DNA from: Bordetella ansorpii
GTDB lineage: Bacteria; Pseudomonadota; Gammaproteobacteria; Burkholderiales; Burkholderiaceae_B
NCBI RefSeq assembly: GCF_900078705.1
Contig: NZ_FKIF01000006.1
Coordinates: 1,054,001-1,118,000 of the forward strand
DNA length: 64,000 bases
Reading direction: 5' to 3'
Part shown: in pieces, positions 16,736-24,925 of the stretch
How the letters are laid out: each line of letters starts with the position of its first letter
Numbering within the stretch: position 1 is the stretch's first letter
The notes under the pieces: model-generated
Seen by the model: only the letters and a program-made list of their open reading frames with translations
Database searches by the model: none
What the model was told of the DNA's origin: nothing
Program-made: the position numbers and the translations under genes

Positions 16736-16765
16736 TTGACCTGAAAAATATCTATTGATATCTTT
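16736..16765 (+). promoter_or_regulatory. Rightward promoter overlapped by operator O3
   Basis: TTGACC (16736-16741), a 17-nt spacer and TATCTT (16759-16764) form a promoter reading right. The dyad ATATC-TATT-GATAT at 16748-16761 overlaps spacer and -10, in the same geometry as the leftward promoter. The shared 18-bp block is 16748-16765. Confidence 0.75.
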
Positions 16766-16879
16766 GCTGGCCCCACCCGTCCCATAACACAAGCCCCGGT
16801 CTACGCCCCGGATCAGGGCGCTACCGCTACCGCGGCCCCTGCCGCGAACCAAGAACAACCTGGACTACGGAGGCCACCC

Positions 16880-17233
16880 ATGTCCGCCCCAAGCAGGTCC
16901 TGCGCCAATGCCGCGGGAAGCCGAATGCCGTCCAGTGTCGCCGCAAGGCTAGACGCGGGCGTGCCCCCGTTCGACAGCCTCGCGCTGCCGGACGGCCATG
17001 AAGAAAGTGCCGCCGCTCCGCTTCGTATCGCGTCCAACACCTTGGCGCAGCTCGGCGCGCTGTTTCGCCAGCTCGTCATCGGACTGGACATGCGCGACCT
17101 CTCCGCCGTCGATCGCCATCGCCTGAAGCAGTTGGCGGCTCTGGGCGCCCACGTGGCGGAAGACGCGGCGAATCTTGCCGATTGCCCGCGAGAGGTTCAC
17201 GCTTCCATGGCCACGGCCAGAGGCCAGCGATGA
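16880..17233 (+). CDS. Unknown protein, first gene of the repressed rightward unit
   Basis: A 117-residue protein with no family I recognise. GGAGG lies 6 nt before the ATG, and the O3-controlled promoter is about 115 nt upstream. The middle (LRIASNTLAQLGALFRQLVIGLDMRDL) is predicted helical. It ends in an ATGA overlap with the next gene. In P. aeruginosa pyocin loci the repressor controls an activator gene; whether this is an analogue cannot be told from sequence. Confidence 0.6.
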   Translation: MSAPSRSCANAAGSRMPSSVAARLDAGVPPFDSLALPDGHEESAAAPLRIASNTLAQLGALFRQLVIGLDMRDLSAVDRHRLKQLAALGAHVAEDAANLADCPREVHASMATARGQR

Positions 17234-17589
17234 ACCACGACCCTTCACTGTCCGCCCGGCTGCGTGTATTGCTGGTGCAAGCGCTCGAGCGCCATCACCC
17301 AGGCTGCGGCGCCTATACGAAATTCGATCAGGCCAGTGGCGCGGCGATCACGCGTTGGCGCGACCATCTGCCCACCGACATCGAGCGTGAGATGCGCGCC
17401 TTCAGCGCGGGCTGGGCGGCCGCTTCCGCGGCATGGGCCTCCGAACTCAGGAATCGTGGCTCCGAGCGGGCCCGCGGCAACGCCCCCGCGATGCCTCGCC
17501 GGCCTGGCGGACCGCGCACCGCCCAGGCGCATCAAGGCGCGCGAGCGCGGCTGGAATCCTTGTTCAAGGAGGACGAAAAGACATCATGA
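17230..17589 (+). CDS. Unknown protein, second gene of the repressed rightward unit
   Basis: A 119-residue protein whose ATG overlaps the previous stop (ATGA). The N-terminal half (LRVLLVQALERHHPGCGAYTKF, WRDHLPTDIEREMRAFSAGW) looks like a folded helical domain; the C-terminal third is basic and rich in Ala, Arg and Pro. No family is recognised. The next gene is convergent, so this unit has only two genes. Confidence 0.6.
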   Translation: MNHDPSLSARLRVLLVQALERHHPGCGAYTKFDQASGAAITRWRDHLPTDIEREMRAFSAGWAAASAAWASELRNRGSERARGNAPAMPRRPGGPRTAQAHQGARARLESLFKEDEKTS

Positions 17590-17700
17590 TGCCAAGGGTG
17601 CGCCTGGCATGGGACAGGGCCGACCCTGCATGCCGTCCCGCATCGGCGGCGGCAGGCCAAGTCAACGCGGACACGGGCGCGAGCCCGCTCCTTTCGATAT

Positions 17701-18441
17701 CTACCGCAATTCCAGCGTCGCCCCGATCACCTTGAAGGTCTCCAGTAACTGCCGCCAACCCTCCTTGGGCATCGAGGCCGGCCGCTTGATCTCGGCCGCC
17801 GCCGGATCCTCCAGCAGGTCGCCCTTGCAGGCGAACACCACGCTGTTGGTCATGTCGTCATCGACCACCTCGAACATGCTGTGGCCAAAGGCCTCCCGCA
17901 AATGCCCAAGATAGCGGGGATAGTCCACATGGTTGAAATGGAAGTTGTTCACCAGCAGGCCGTCTTCGCGCAGCGTGCGGTGGCAATCGGCATAAAACTC
18001 CGGCGTGCACAAGGGTGCCGGAATGCCACCCGCCACATAGCCGTCAAGCAACACCACGTCGGCCTCGTCCTGCCGGCCGCGCATGTAGTACGCCGCGTCG
18101 GCCTGCACCACCTGGAAGCGCTCGCTGTCGGGCGGCACCATGAAAGACTCGCGCAGCGCGATCACCGCCGGATCGATCTCGACCACCGTGATCCGCGTCT
18201 GTGGCAAATAGCGATGGCAGAACTTCGGCAACGAGCCGCCGCCCAGTCCGACCATCAAGAGGCGCTCCGGCGCCGGATTGAACAGCAGGAAACCCATCAT
18301 CATCCGCGTGTATTCGATCTCCAGCGCGTCCGGATTCAGCAGCGACATGCTGCTCTGGATCTCCTGCGGCGTGAAATGCAGCGAGCGGCGCGTGCCGGCG
18401 TCCTGCAAGAATGGAACAGCGGGCGGGCTGGGGCGTGACAT
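17701..18441 (-). CDS. Spermidine synthase-like SAM-dependent protein
   Basis: A 246-residue SpeE-like protein. The ATG at 18441 is used; the frame is open further upstream but that part has low-quality sequence. The SAM-binding region is clear (LMVGLGGGSLPKF, VVEIDPAVIAL), followed by the acidic loop ADVVLLDGYVAGGIP, where true aminopropyltransferases have their catalytic Asp. It is shorter than SpeE (about 285 aa) and may act on something other than putrescine. It is convergent with the phage-tail locus and probably marks its right boundary. Confidence 0.75.
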   Translation of the reverse strand: MSRPSPPAVPFLQDAGTRRSLHFTPQEIQSSMSLLNPDALEIEYTRMMMGFLLFNPAPERLLMVGLGGGSLPKFCHRYLPQTRITVVEIDPAVIALRESFMVPPDSERFQVVQADAAYYMRGRQDEADVVLLDGYVAGGIPAPLCTPEFYADCHRTLREDGLLVNNFHFNHVDYPRYLGHLREAFGHSMFEVVDDDMTNSVVFACKGDLLEDPAAAEIKRPASMPKEGWRQLLETFKVIGATLELR

Positions 18442-18851
18442 GGGAAATGGGATGAGCCTGGGGACCAGGCCGCCGCAATGCGGTCCGCAGCCTGTAAGAA
18501 CGCCGATAGTACCGAATTGCCCCGCTGCCGTGCGCCCCATGGCTACCGCACCGGCTCCGCCAAGCCGGGGTCGAACGCGCCGCAGCATTGCAGGGGACGC
18601 AGCGACCTGTCACCGTCCCGCAAGCAATGTTCCACCACGTCATGATGGTTCGCCTGGGATGAACTGCCTGCACCCGTTCTTCTGGGTCACGAGTTGCAAC
18701 GCAAAGCCAGATGCTCGGCTCGCGGTACTCGAAAATGGTCGCTGGCCCGTACGGGAACGTGATCGTCCGGCCAATCCCTACGCACGAGGCTCGCGCATCG
18801 CATGGGCAGCCGCCATCATACGGTTGGGGCGAACGCCGGCGCGACGTCCGC
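18442..18851. other. 410-bp stretch without recognised genes
   Basis: Between the SpeE-like gene and the broken stress-protein gene I see no coding frame with a plausible start and no clear terminator. It is the left edge of the FNR-associated island. Confidence 0.4.
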
Positions 18852-19322
18852 TCAGGGCTTGCGCTCGGGTTTTGCGTTAGCCCGGGGCACCAGCAGGACA
18901 GGGCACACGGAAAGCCGCAGGTAGGCTTACGCCACGCTGCCCAGCACAAACCGCTGGAAGCCGCGCCTTCCGTGGCTGCCCATGACCACGATGTCGCTGT
19001 GGAAGTCGGCCGCCGCGTCGAGGATGTCCTGCGTGGCCGAGCCTCCGACGCCGGCGGAATCCACGATCTTCGTCTCGCCGGCGACATCGCTCTGCGCCAT
19101 CTGCTGCAGCGTTTTGTCCAGGACGCGCTGCGCCTGCGCGACGAGACCGTCGTGGAAAGCGCCGATGTCGATGAAATCAGAGTCGTAGATCATGCTCGGG
19201 TATTCGATGACAAAGACGGCCAGCAGCCGCGCGCGCTACGACTGGGCAAGCCTGAGGGCGTGCGCCAGCGCCTGCTTGGCCGTATCGCTTCCATCGACGG
19301 CCACGAGAATGCGTTCGTACAT
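18852..19322 (-). pseudogene. Universal stress protein gene with two in-frame stop codons
   Basis: One frame from the ATG at 19322 to the TGA at 18852 reads as a complete 156-residue Usp (MYERILVAVDGSDTAKQAL ... VVMGSHGRRGFQRFVLGSVA) but is interrupted by TAG at 19236-19238 (codon 29) and TAA at 18927-18929, where family members have Glu after GSVA. The reading frame is otherwise kept, including the tail AYLRLSVCPVLLVP. It is the last gene of the phaC - usp operon. Only an 88-residue internal fragment could still be translated from the ATG at 19193. Confidence 0.8.
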
Positions 19323-19361
19323 AGTGTGCTCCGCAGCGTGAAGGTCGCGCACCCGTGCCGG

Positions 19362-20192
19362 TCAATGCGAGAACATGACCGGTACCGTCATGCTGGCCAG
19401 CATCTCGCGCGACGCGCCTCCCAGCATCCACTCGCGGGCCCGGCTATGCCCATAGAACCCCATGACGACGAGGTCCGATCCGGAGTCGGTGGCGGCGTTC
19501 ACGATCGCGTTGCCCATGCCGATCCCGCGCGAGGTGCCCGATACAAGCCTGGCCTCGACGTAGCCATGCGCGCGCAGATAGCCATCCAGGCCGTTCATGG
19601 CCTCCCCGGGGGCGAGATCGGTATCCCGGTCCAGCAACAGGACCCGGATTTCCTGGGCCTTCGCAAGGAAGGGCGCGGCGTCGGCCACGGCCCGGGCGGC
19701 CTCGCGGCTGCCGTTCCAGCAAACCAGCAGGTTGTCGATCCGCTCGAGTTTCCCCCCGATGTACGGCAGCGCCACGATCGGCCGGCCCGCCGTCATGATC
19801 ACCGATTCGAGCTGGTGCGACTCGATCAAAGACTGATGACCCTTCGGGTCCGCCTGGCTGAGCACCAAAAGGTCACTGCATCGCACGTATGGCGGCAACT
19901 TGTCCTCCAGGCGGCCGTCGAATTCCTGCCACGCGGCCGGTACCCCGCTGGACGCCGTCCAGCGTCGGAAATTCTCTTCGCATCGTCGCCGGTTGTCGGT
20001 CCGCAGTCCGCGTTCCAGCTCCATCAGGCCGGGGGAAAGGACGGACTCGCCGTAACCGTAGACGAACAGCGGCTCGTTGACGTAGGCGCCCAGGACCTGC
20101 GCGCCATGCATCCTAGCCAGCGCCAACGCGTTCTCTACTCTTCCCTGGCAGGCAGGGTCCTTATCGATGTGAACGACGATCCGCTTCAGCAT
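19362..20192 (-). CDS. Tandem-domain universal stress protein (UspE-like)
   Basis: A 276-residue protein of two Usp domains. The first (KRIVVHIDKDPACQGRVENAL) is degenerate. The second, from about 150, ends in the nucleotide-binding pattern MGFYGHSRAREWMLGGASREML (G-x2-G-x9-G-[S/A]). Usp proteins help cells survive growth arrest and oxygen loss. It lies in a leftward operon after phaC and the 77-residue gene, with a 33-nt gap. Confidence 0.85.
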   Translation of the reverse strand: MLKRIVVHIDKDPACQGRVENALALARMHGAQVLGAYVNEPLFVYGYGESVLSPGLMELERGLRTDNRRRCEENFRRWTASSGVPAAWQEFDGRLEDKLPPYVRCSDLLVLSQADPKGHQSLIESHQLESVIMTAGRPIVALPYIGGKLERIDNLLVCWNGSREAARAVADAAPFLAKAQEIRVLLLDRDTDLAPGEAMNGLDGYLRAHGYVEARLVSGTSRGIGMGNAIVNAATDSGSDLVVMGFYGHSRAREWMLGGASREMLASMTVPVMFSH

Positions 20193-20225
20193 GGTTGATC
20201 TCCAGGGCGTTCGGAAAGCGTGTGA

Positions 20226-20459
20226 TCAGAGGTGATTGGCTGCCAACAGCCCGGCCGGCTCTTCCTGCGCCACGACCAGGCCCTGCATGGAATGGGACCG
20301 GGACTGTCCCCGATCCCACCTGAATTCGCCGGGCGGCGTCCACAACGCCTGCGCGGACCGCAGCACCTCCGTGCCCTCGTCATAGCTGACGCCGACGGTG
20401 ATCAGGAATTGATTGAGCATGGCTGCGAGCAAGGCAATGTCATAGGATTCGCGTTTCAT
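20226..20459 (-). CDS. Small protein between phaC and usp genes
   Basis: A 77-residue protein starting MKRESYDIALLAAMLNQFLI; GGAG lies about 10 nt before the ATG. I recognise no family. It has 60 nt to phaC upstream and 33 nt to usp downstream, so it is cotranscribed with them. A small PHA-granule or stress-related role is possible but unsupported. Confidence 0.5.
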   Translation of the reverse strand: MKRESYDIALLAAMLNQFLITVGVSYDEGTEVLRSAQALWTPPGEFRWDRGQSRSHSMQGLVVAQEEPAGLLAANHL

Positions 20460-20518
20460 GTTGCACGGCTCCAACTGTGTCGGCCTACGGCCGACCTGTC
20501 CATCGGCAGGCGTGGGCA

Positions 20519-22297
20519 TCAATGTTCAAGCACATACGTGCCTGGCGCCTCGCCCAAAGTCTTGGCGGCAGGATACGGAGGGGCGGGCGCCTTCGCGCCG
20601 GAATGCCGCGCCAGCCATCCCTGCCAATGGGGCCACCATGACCCCTCTTCCAGCTTGGCGCGCTCCACCCATTCGTCGGGGGAAACGTAGGCCCCTCCCG
20701 GTGACCTGGTCTTCCAGCGGAAGTACCGCTTCGGCTGTCCCGGCGGGTTGATGATTCCCACGTTGTGCCCTCCGGAACACAGGACGAACCCCAGTTCACC
20801 ATGCGTCAACAGATGGATCTTGTGGACGGATCGCCAGGGAGAAATGTGGTCTTTCTCGGTGGCGACGACCATCATCGGCACCTGTATGTCGGCCAAGGCG
20901 ACCCGCTCGCCGGCGACGCACAGGCGACCGCCCGCCAGGTTGTTCTCCAGGTACATGTTGTGCAGCACGTCGCTGTGCAACCTGTAGGGCAGCCGCGTCG
21001 TGTCGGCGTTCCATGCCATGAGGTCGGTCATCGGCAAATCACGCCCCAGCAGGTACTCGTGGGTCATCCGGGACCAGATCAAGTCGCGGGAGTTCAACAA
21101 CTGGAACACGCCCGCCAGTTGCTTGCCGCCGAGGAAGCCTTGCTGCCACATCAGCGCGTCCAGGAACGACACGCCGCTGGAACTGGTGAACAACCCCAAC
21201 TCGCCTGGCTCGGAGAAATCCGTCTGCGCCGCCAGCAAGGTCATGCTTTTCAGCAACGGTCGCCTGGCGTGCTTGCGGGCCAGCGCCGCAGCGCCCACCG
21301 CCAACAAGGTGCCGCCCAGGCAATACCCCACCGCGTGCACCGGATTGCCGTCCATCTCGTGGCTGGTGTGGTGCAATGCCGCGCGAAGCCCTTCCTCGAG
21401 GTAGGTGTCCAAGCCCCAGTCCTTGCTTTCCTCGCGCGGATTCTTCCAGGAGATCATGTAGACCGTGTGGCCGCTTTCGACGAGGTACCGCACCAGGGAG
21501 TTCCGGGGCGACAGATCCAGGATGTAGTACTTGAGCAGCCAGGACGGGACGATGAGTACCGGCTCGGGATGGACGTGGGGCGTTTGCGGCGTGTACCGGA
21601 TAAGCTCCATGATCTTGTTGCTGTAGACCACCGAGCCAGGCGTGATCGCGAGATCCAGGCCCACGCGGAGCCCTGTCGCCTTCGACTCCGAGGTGCCCGG
21701 CGCCCTGCCGGCGGCCAGGTCGCGGGCGTCGGCCTGCATGCGTATCATGCCTCGCACCAGACACTGTCCATGCGTCTGCTGCACGGCCTCCATCACTTCG
21801 GGATTCGCAAACCACACGTTGCTGGGCGAGAGCGTGTCCAGCATCTGCCTGCCGAGGAAGCTCACGACGCTCTGATGCCTAGGCGTCACGCCACTGACCT
21901 CCGTGGTCGCCGCCGCCCAGCAGGCTTCCATGCGCTGGAAGGCGGCCATGTACGCGCTGTAGGGCCAATGGGTCCATCCGGGGTGTTTGAACCTCGGGTC
22001 CTTCAAATAGGGCGAGCGGCCCAGCCTGAGATCGGCCCCGACGGCATCGGGCCGCAGTGCGGCACGCAGCAGCGTGGTCTGCTTGCCGGGCGATATCGCC
22101 AGGTGCATGGCCCAGTCCATGCAATCGAGATACAGGCTGATGGGCGACACGCCGCCTGACATGTGTCCCAGCGCCGCCTGGATCACGCGGTCGAGGTCGC
22201 GCCAGGATGGCTCCCGGTGCGGTGGCGGGCATGATGGCATGCCCGCCACCGCGGCGTCCATTGACGGCGCCTCCACCTCGAATGGGTTCCTGTCCAT
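20519..22297 (-). CDS. phaC: Poly(3-hydroxyalkanoate) synthase, class I type
   Basis: A 592-residue enzyme that polymerises hydroxyacyl-CoA into polyester storage granules. The ATG at 22297 is preferred because GAGGG lies 8 nt before it; a GTG at 22351 and an ATG at 22327 are weaker alternatives. The N-terminal domain (about 1-220) precedes the alpha/beta hydrolase core. The lipase-like box GYCLGG carries catalytic Cys326, with Asp483 (ATEKDHISPW) and His511 (SGGHNVG) completing the triad. It is divergent from a phaB-like gene across a region with FNR-type sites, pointing to low-oxygen expression. Confidence 0.93.
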   Translation of the reverse strand: MDRNPFEVEAPSMDAAVAGMPSCPPPHREPSWRDLDRVIQAALGHMSGGVSPISLYLDCMDWAMHLAISPGKQTTLLRAALRPDAVGADLRLGRSPYLKDPRFKHPGWTHWPYSAYMAAFQRMEACWAAATTEVSGVTPRHQSVVSFLGRQMLDTLSPSNVWFANPEVMEAVQQTHGQCLVRGMIRMQADARDLAAGRAPGTSESKATGLRVGLDLAITPGSVVYSNKIMELIRYTPQTPHVHPEPVLIVPSWLLKYYILDLSPRNSLVRYLVESGHTVYMISWKNPREESKDWGLDTYLEEGLRAALHHTSHEMDGNPVHAVGYCLGGTLLAVGAAALARKHARRPLLKSMTLLAAQTDFSEPGELGLFTSSSGVSFLDALMWQQGFLGGKQLAGVFQLLNSRDLIWSRMTHEYLLGRDLPMTDLMAWNADTTRLPYRLHSDVLHNMYLENNLAGGRLCVAGERVALADIQVPMMVVATEKDHISPWRSVHKIHLLTHGELGFVLCSGGHNVGIINPPGQPKRYFRWKTRSPGGAYVSPDEWVERAKLEEGSWWPHWQGWLARHSGAKAPAPPYPAAKTLGEAPGTYVLEH

Positions 22298-22381
22298 GTC
22301 TGCTGCCCTCGTGTCGACGGAAGACATCGCCACACGGCGGTGTTCATGCACCCATCCTACGGACCCGGCCCCCCCGCGTTA

Positions 22382-22395
22382 TTGATCTTGCGCAA
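22382..22395. promoter_or_regulatory. Imperfect FNR-type site before phaC
   Basis: TTGAT-CTTG-CGCAA matches the FNR palindrome TTGAT-N4-ATCAA at 8 of 10 arm bases. It is about 85 nt before the preferred phaC start. Confidence 0.4.
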
Positions 22396-22445
22396 ACATC
22401 CCTGCCTGCGACCCGGCCGGCGAGCCCGTGGCGAAACGCGGCGGC

Positions 22446-22459
22446 TTGACGCGCGTCAA
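22446..22459. promoter_or_regulatory. FNR/CRP-family site between phaC and phaB
   Basis: TTGAC-GCGC-GTCAA is a perfect palindrome of the FNR class, 72 nt before the phaB start. It could serve either divergent gene. Confidence 0.65.
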
Positions 22460-22530
22460 CCAAGCGGTCGAAACCGGCGCCTAAGGTGTGGACATTGCGC
22501 GGTTGCGCGGCAGACTGGAGGAGAACCATC

Positions 22531-23274
22531 ATGCCTGTAAGGACAGCTCTGGTAACGGGGGGAATGGGCGGCCTGGGCCAGGCGATCGTGGCCAGCCTCA
22601 ATGATGCCGGCGTCCGCATCGTGGTCACCGTGTCTGTGCAGAATCGTCACGCGCAGGGATGGCTGGAAGAACGACGGCGCAGCGGGCTCGAGGTGTGGGC
22701 CTATCCGGCCGACGTATCGGACTTCGACAGTTGCGACGTGGCGATCAAGCGCATCCGCGCCGAGGTGGGACCGATCGACATACTGGTGAACAACGCGGGG
22801 ATCACTCGGGACGCCAAGGTACGCAATATGAGCCGCGCCGATTGGGCGGAGGTCCTGCGCACCGATCTCGACTCCGCATTCAACGTCACGCAGCCACTGC
22901 TGGCAGACATGATCGAAAAGCGGTGGGGCCGCATCATCAACATCTCGTCCGTGAATGGCCAGCGCGGGCAGATAGGCCAAGCAAACTATGCGGCGGCGAA
23001 AGCGGGGCTGCACGGCTTCACGATGTCATTGGCGCTGGAACTGGCCCGCTACGAGATCACCGTGAATACCCTGACGCCGGGTTACTTCGATACAAAAATG
23101 GTGGCGGCCGTACCGAAGGACGTCATGGAAAAGCACATCCTGCCGCAGATACCGCTGGGACGACTCGGCCGACCCGAAGAAGTGGGTGCCCTGGCGGCGT
23201 TCCTCGCATCGGACGCAGCAGGTTACATCACCGGTGCAAACTTCGCGATCAACGGCGGCCTGCATATGCAGTGA
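22531..23274 (+). CDS. phaB: Acetoacetyl-CoA reductase-like SDR
   Basis: A 247-residue short-chain dehydrogenase. The ATG at 22531 follows GGAGGAG. The cofactor motif TGGMGGLG is near residue 9, NNAGITRD near 88, and the catalytic Ser-Tyr-Lys appears as INISSVNGQRGQIGQANYAAAKAG. This matches PhaB, which uses NADPH to make 3-hydroxybutyryl-CoA for PhaC. Its position opposite phaC supports that job. No phaA thiolase is present in the island, so acetoacetyl-CoA must come from elsewhere. Confidence 0.85.
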   Translation: MPVRTALVTGGMGGLGQAIVASLNDAGVRIVVTVSVQNRHAQGWLEERRRSGLEVWAYPADVSDFDSCDVAIKRIRAEVGPIDILVNNAGITRDAKVRNMSRADWAEVLRTDLDSAFNVTQPLLADMIEKRWGRIINISSVNGQRGQIGQANYAAAKAGLHGFTMSLALELARYEITVNTLTPGYFDTKMVAAVPKDVMEKHILPQIPLGRLGRPEEVGALAAFLASDAAGYITGANFAINGGLHMQ

Positions 23275-23562
23275 CGGATCGCGGCGCCTCAGTCCCGCTG
23301 CGCCGTGTCCCGCGACCTCCAGAGCCACCGCAGGCTGCCTGCAGCGCGCGGCGGCCTACGCCATCTGTACCAGTCCATCTTTCTGGCCTGGGCGCGCCCT
23401 TGGCGCTAGAATCAATCGATGAGCGACGAAGATCGTCCACTGGTTCGCAGCCCAGGCCCCCTGCGCAGACGACTGGCACAATGAAGGGCGGCGCATCGGC
23501 GCCGCCCCGCCATCACCCATCCGGTCTAGCTGCTACGGGTGCCTGTGCCTCAGGAGGCATCC

Positions 23563-24333
23563 GTGAATTTCCCGGAGAAAAAGGACACGGAGGCGCCGGC
23601 GCCGAACATCGTCTGGCTGCCTTCGTCTCGCACGCTCCCCAGCTCCGGCGTGCCCCTGCCCTGCAGCGATTGCGACGCGGAAAGGCCGTGCCAGGTCCCG
23701 ACGATAGCGGCGGGACATCTGGTAAGCGCCCTCGGCTCTCAGATCGGAATGCGCGTAGTGCGTGTTGGCAAAGCCATCTATCGGGCCGGCGACGTGTTCC
23801 GCAATCTCTATGTTCCCCGTTGCGGCATCTGCAAGTGCGTCCGTCTCGACCGGGACGGGCGTCAACAGATCACCGGCTTCAAGATCGCGGGAGAATGCTT
23901 CGGCATGGATGGCATCGCGGGTGGTATCCACCAGTTGGAAGCCGTTGCACTGATCGACATGCAGGTGTGCATTATCCCCTTCTCCGGCATCGAACTGGCC
24001 GCCGGCAATCTGCCCGATGTTCATCGCGACATGGAACGCATGTTGAGCATGGAGCTCATGGCCACGGAGTCGCTGCTCATGCTGGTGGCGCAGTGCAACG
24101 CACAGCAGCGCGTCGCCGGGTTCCTGCTCGACCTGGCGACCCGATATGGCCGCCGAACGTCGCGGCCCGACCGGTTTCCCCTGTGCATTAGCCGGGAAGA
24201 CATCGGCGCGTACCTCGGCCTGACGCTGGAGACCGTCAGCCGCGTGTTCAGCCGGCTCAAGAAGCAGAATCTGATCAATTGGGAAGGACGGGTCATGCAC
24301 TTGCTGGATATGCAGCGCCTGGCAGCGCTGTAG
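23563..24333 (+). CDS. fnr: FNR-type oxygen-sensing regulator with 4Fe-4S ligands
   Basis: A 256-residue CRP/FNR regulator. GTG at 23563 is chosen because AGGAGG lies 6 nt before it. All four cluster ligands of E. coli FNR are present: Cys34, Cys37 and Cys43 (CSDCDAERPC, spacing x2 and x5) and Cys136 (MQVCIIPF). The effector domain (about 55-165) and helix-turn-helix (about 208-236, ISREDIGAYLGLTLETVSRVF) follow. Glu223, Ser226 and Arg227 match the residues that read TTGAT. It lies inside a cluster with five such palindromes, so it is probably their local regulator. The chromosome may have another FNR. Confidence 0.92.
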   Translation: MNFPEKKDTEAPAPNIVWLPSSRTLPSSGVPLPCSDCDAERPCQVPTIAAGHLVSALGSQIGMRVVRVGKAIYRAGDVFRNLYVPRCGICKCVRLDRDGRQQITGFKIAGECFGMDGIAGGIHQLEAVALIDMQVCIIPFSGIELAAGNLPDVHRDMERMLSMELMATESLLMLVAQCNAQQRVAGFLLDLATRYGRRTSRPDRFPLCISREDIGAYLGLTLETVSRVFSRLKKQNLINWEGRVMHLLDMQRLAAL

Positions 24334-24339
24334 GAAAGC

Positions 24340-24353
24340 TTGACGCAGGTCAA
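24340..24353. promoter_or_regulatory. FNR-type site before usp
   Basis: TTGAC-GCAG-GTCAA, centred about 65 nt before the usp start at 24412. That leaves room for a class II promoter at -41.5 with a short leader. Confidence 0.7.
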
Positions 24354-24411
24354 TGCCCGACGGCGCTCCCTGGCGGTATACCGAACCGGCGACAATCGGA
24401 AGGGAAACCTC

Positions 24412-24873
24412 ATGTACGACAGGATTCTGGTGCCGGTGGACGACGGGGAAGAGAACCGGCGGGCAGTGGAGCATGCCGCCGCATTGCGCAAGCTCAGCGG
24501 CGGACGCATCTGCCTTCTGCACGTCGTCGATCCGCTTTGGTATGCCAATGGCAGGGAGTGCGCGGCCATCTATTTCAACAGCGTGCTTCCCGCCATGCGG
24601 CGGGATGGGCAGCGCATCCTGCAGGAATTCCGGGACATGCTGGGCGATGACGCGGTATCTTCGGAGCAGGTGCTCGAAGAGTCCGGCATACGCAGCGTAC
24701 CGGAGATCATCATCGGGCAGGCGAAACAGTGGGGGGCCGATGTCATCGTGATGGGTACGCATGGCCGCCGCGGCTGGAACCGCACGCTGATGGGCAGCGT
24801 GGCGGAAGAAGTGGCGCGCCTTGCACCGGTCCCCGTGATGCTGGTGCGCCCCGCAACACCGAAGCAGCCGTAG
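24412..24873 (+). CDS. uspA: Universal stress protein, single domain
   Basis: A 153-residue Usp. MYDRILVPVDDGEENRRAV forms the first strand and loop, and MGTHGRRGWNRTLMGSVAEEV gives the ATP-binding G-x2-G-x9-G-S pattern, intact here unlike in the broken paralogue at 18852-19322. The ATG at 24412 is chosen because translation from the upstream GTG would run through the FNR site. It is likely expressed under low oxygen. Confidence 0.9.
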   Translation: MYDRILVPVDDGEENRRAVEHAAALRKLSGGRICLLHVVDPLWYANGRECAAIYFNSVLPAMRRDGQRILQEFRDMLGDDAVSSEQVLEESGIRSVPEIIIGQAKQWGADVIVMGTHGRRGWNRTLMGSVAEEVARLAPVPVMLVRPATPKQP

Positions 24874-24925
24874 TGCGTTCCCTGCAGGGGCACCAACGAG
24901 GCGGCCCGAGACCTGCCCGCGGAAG

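Noticed and set aside
23275-23562. Short frames between phaB and fnr, including a 21-codon one near 23419
   Set aside because: No ribosome site and no protein-like composition.
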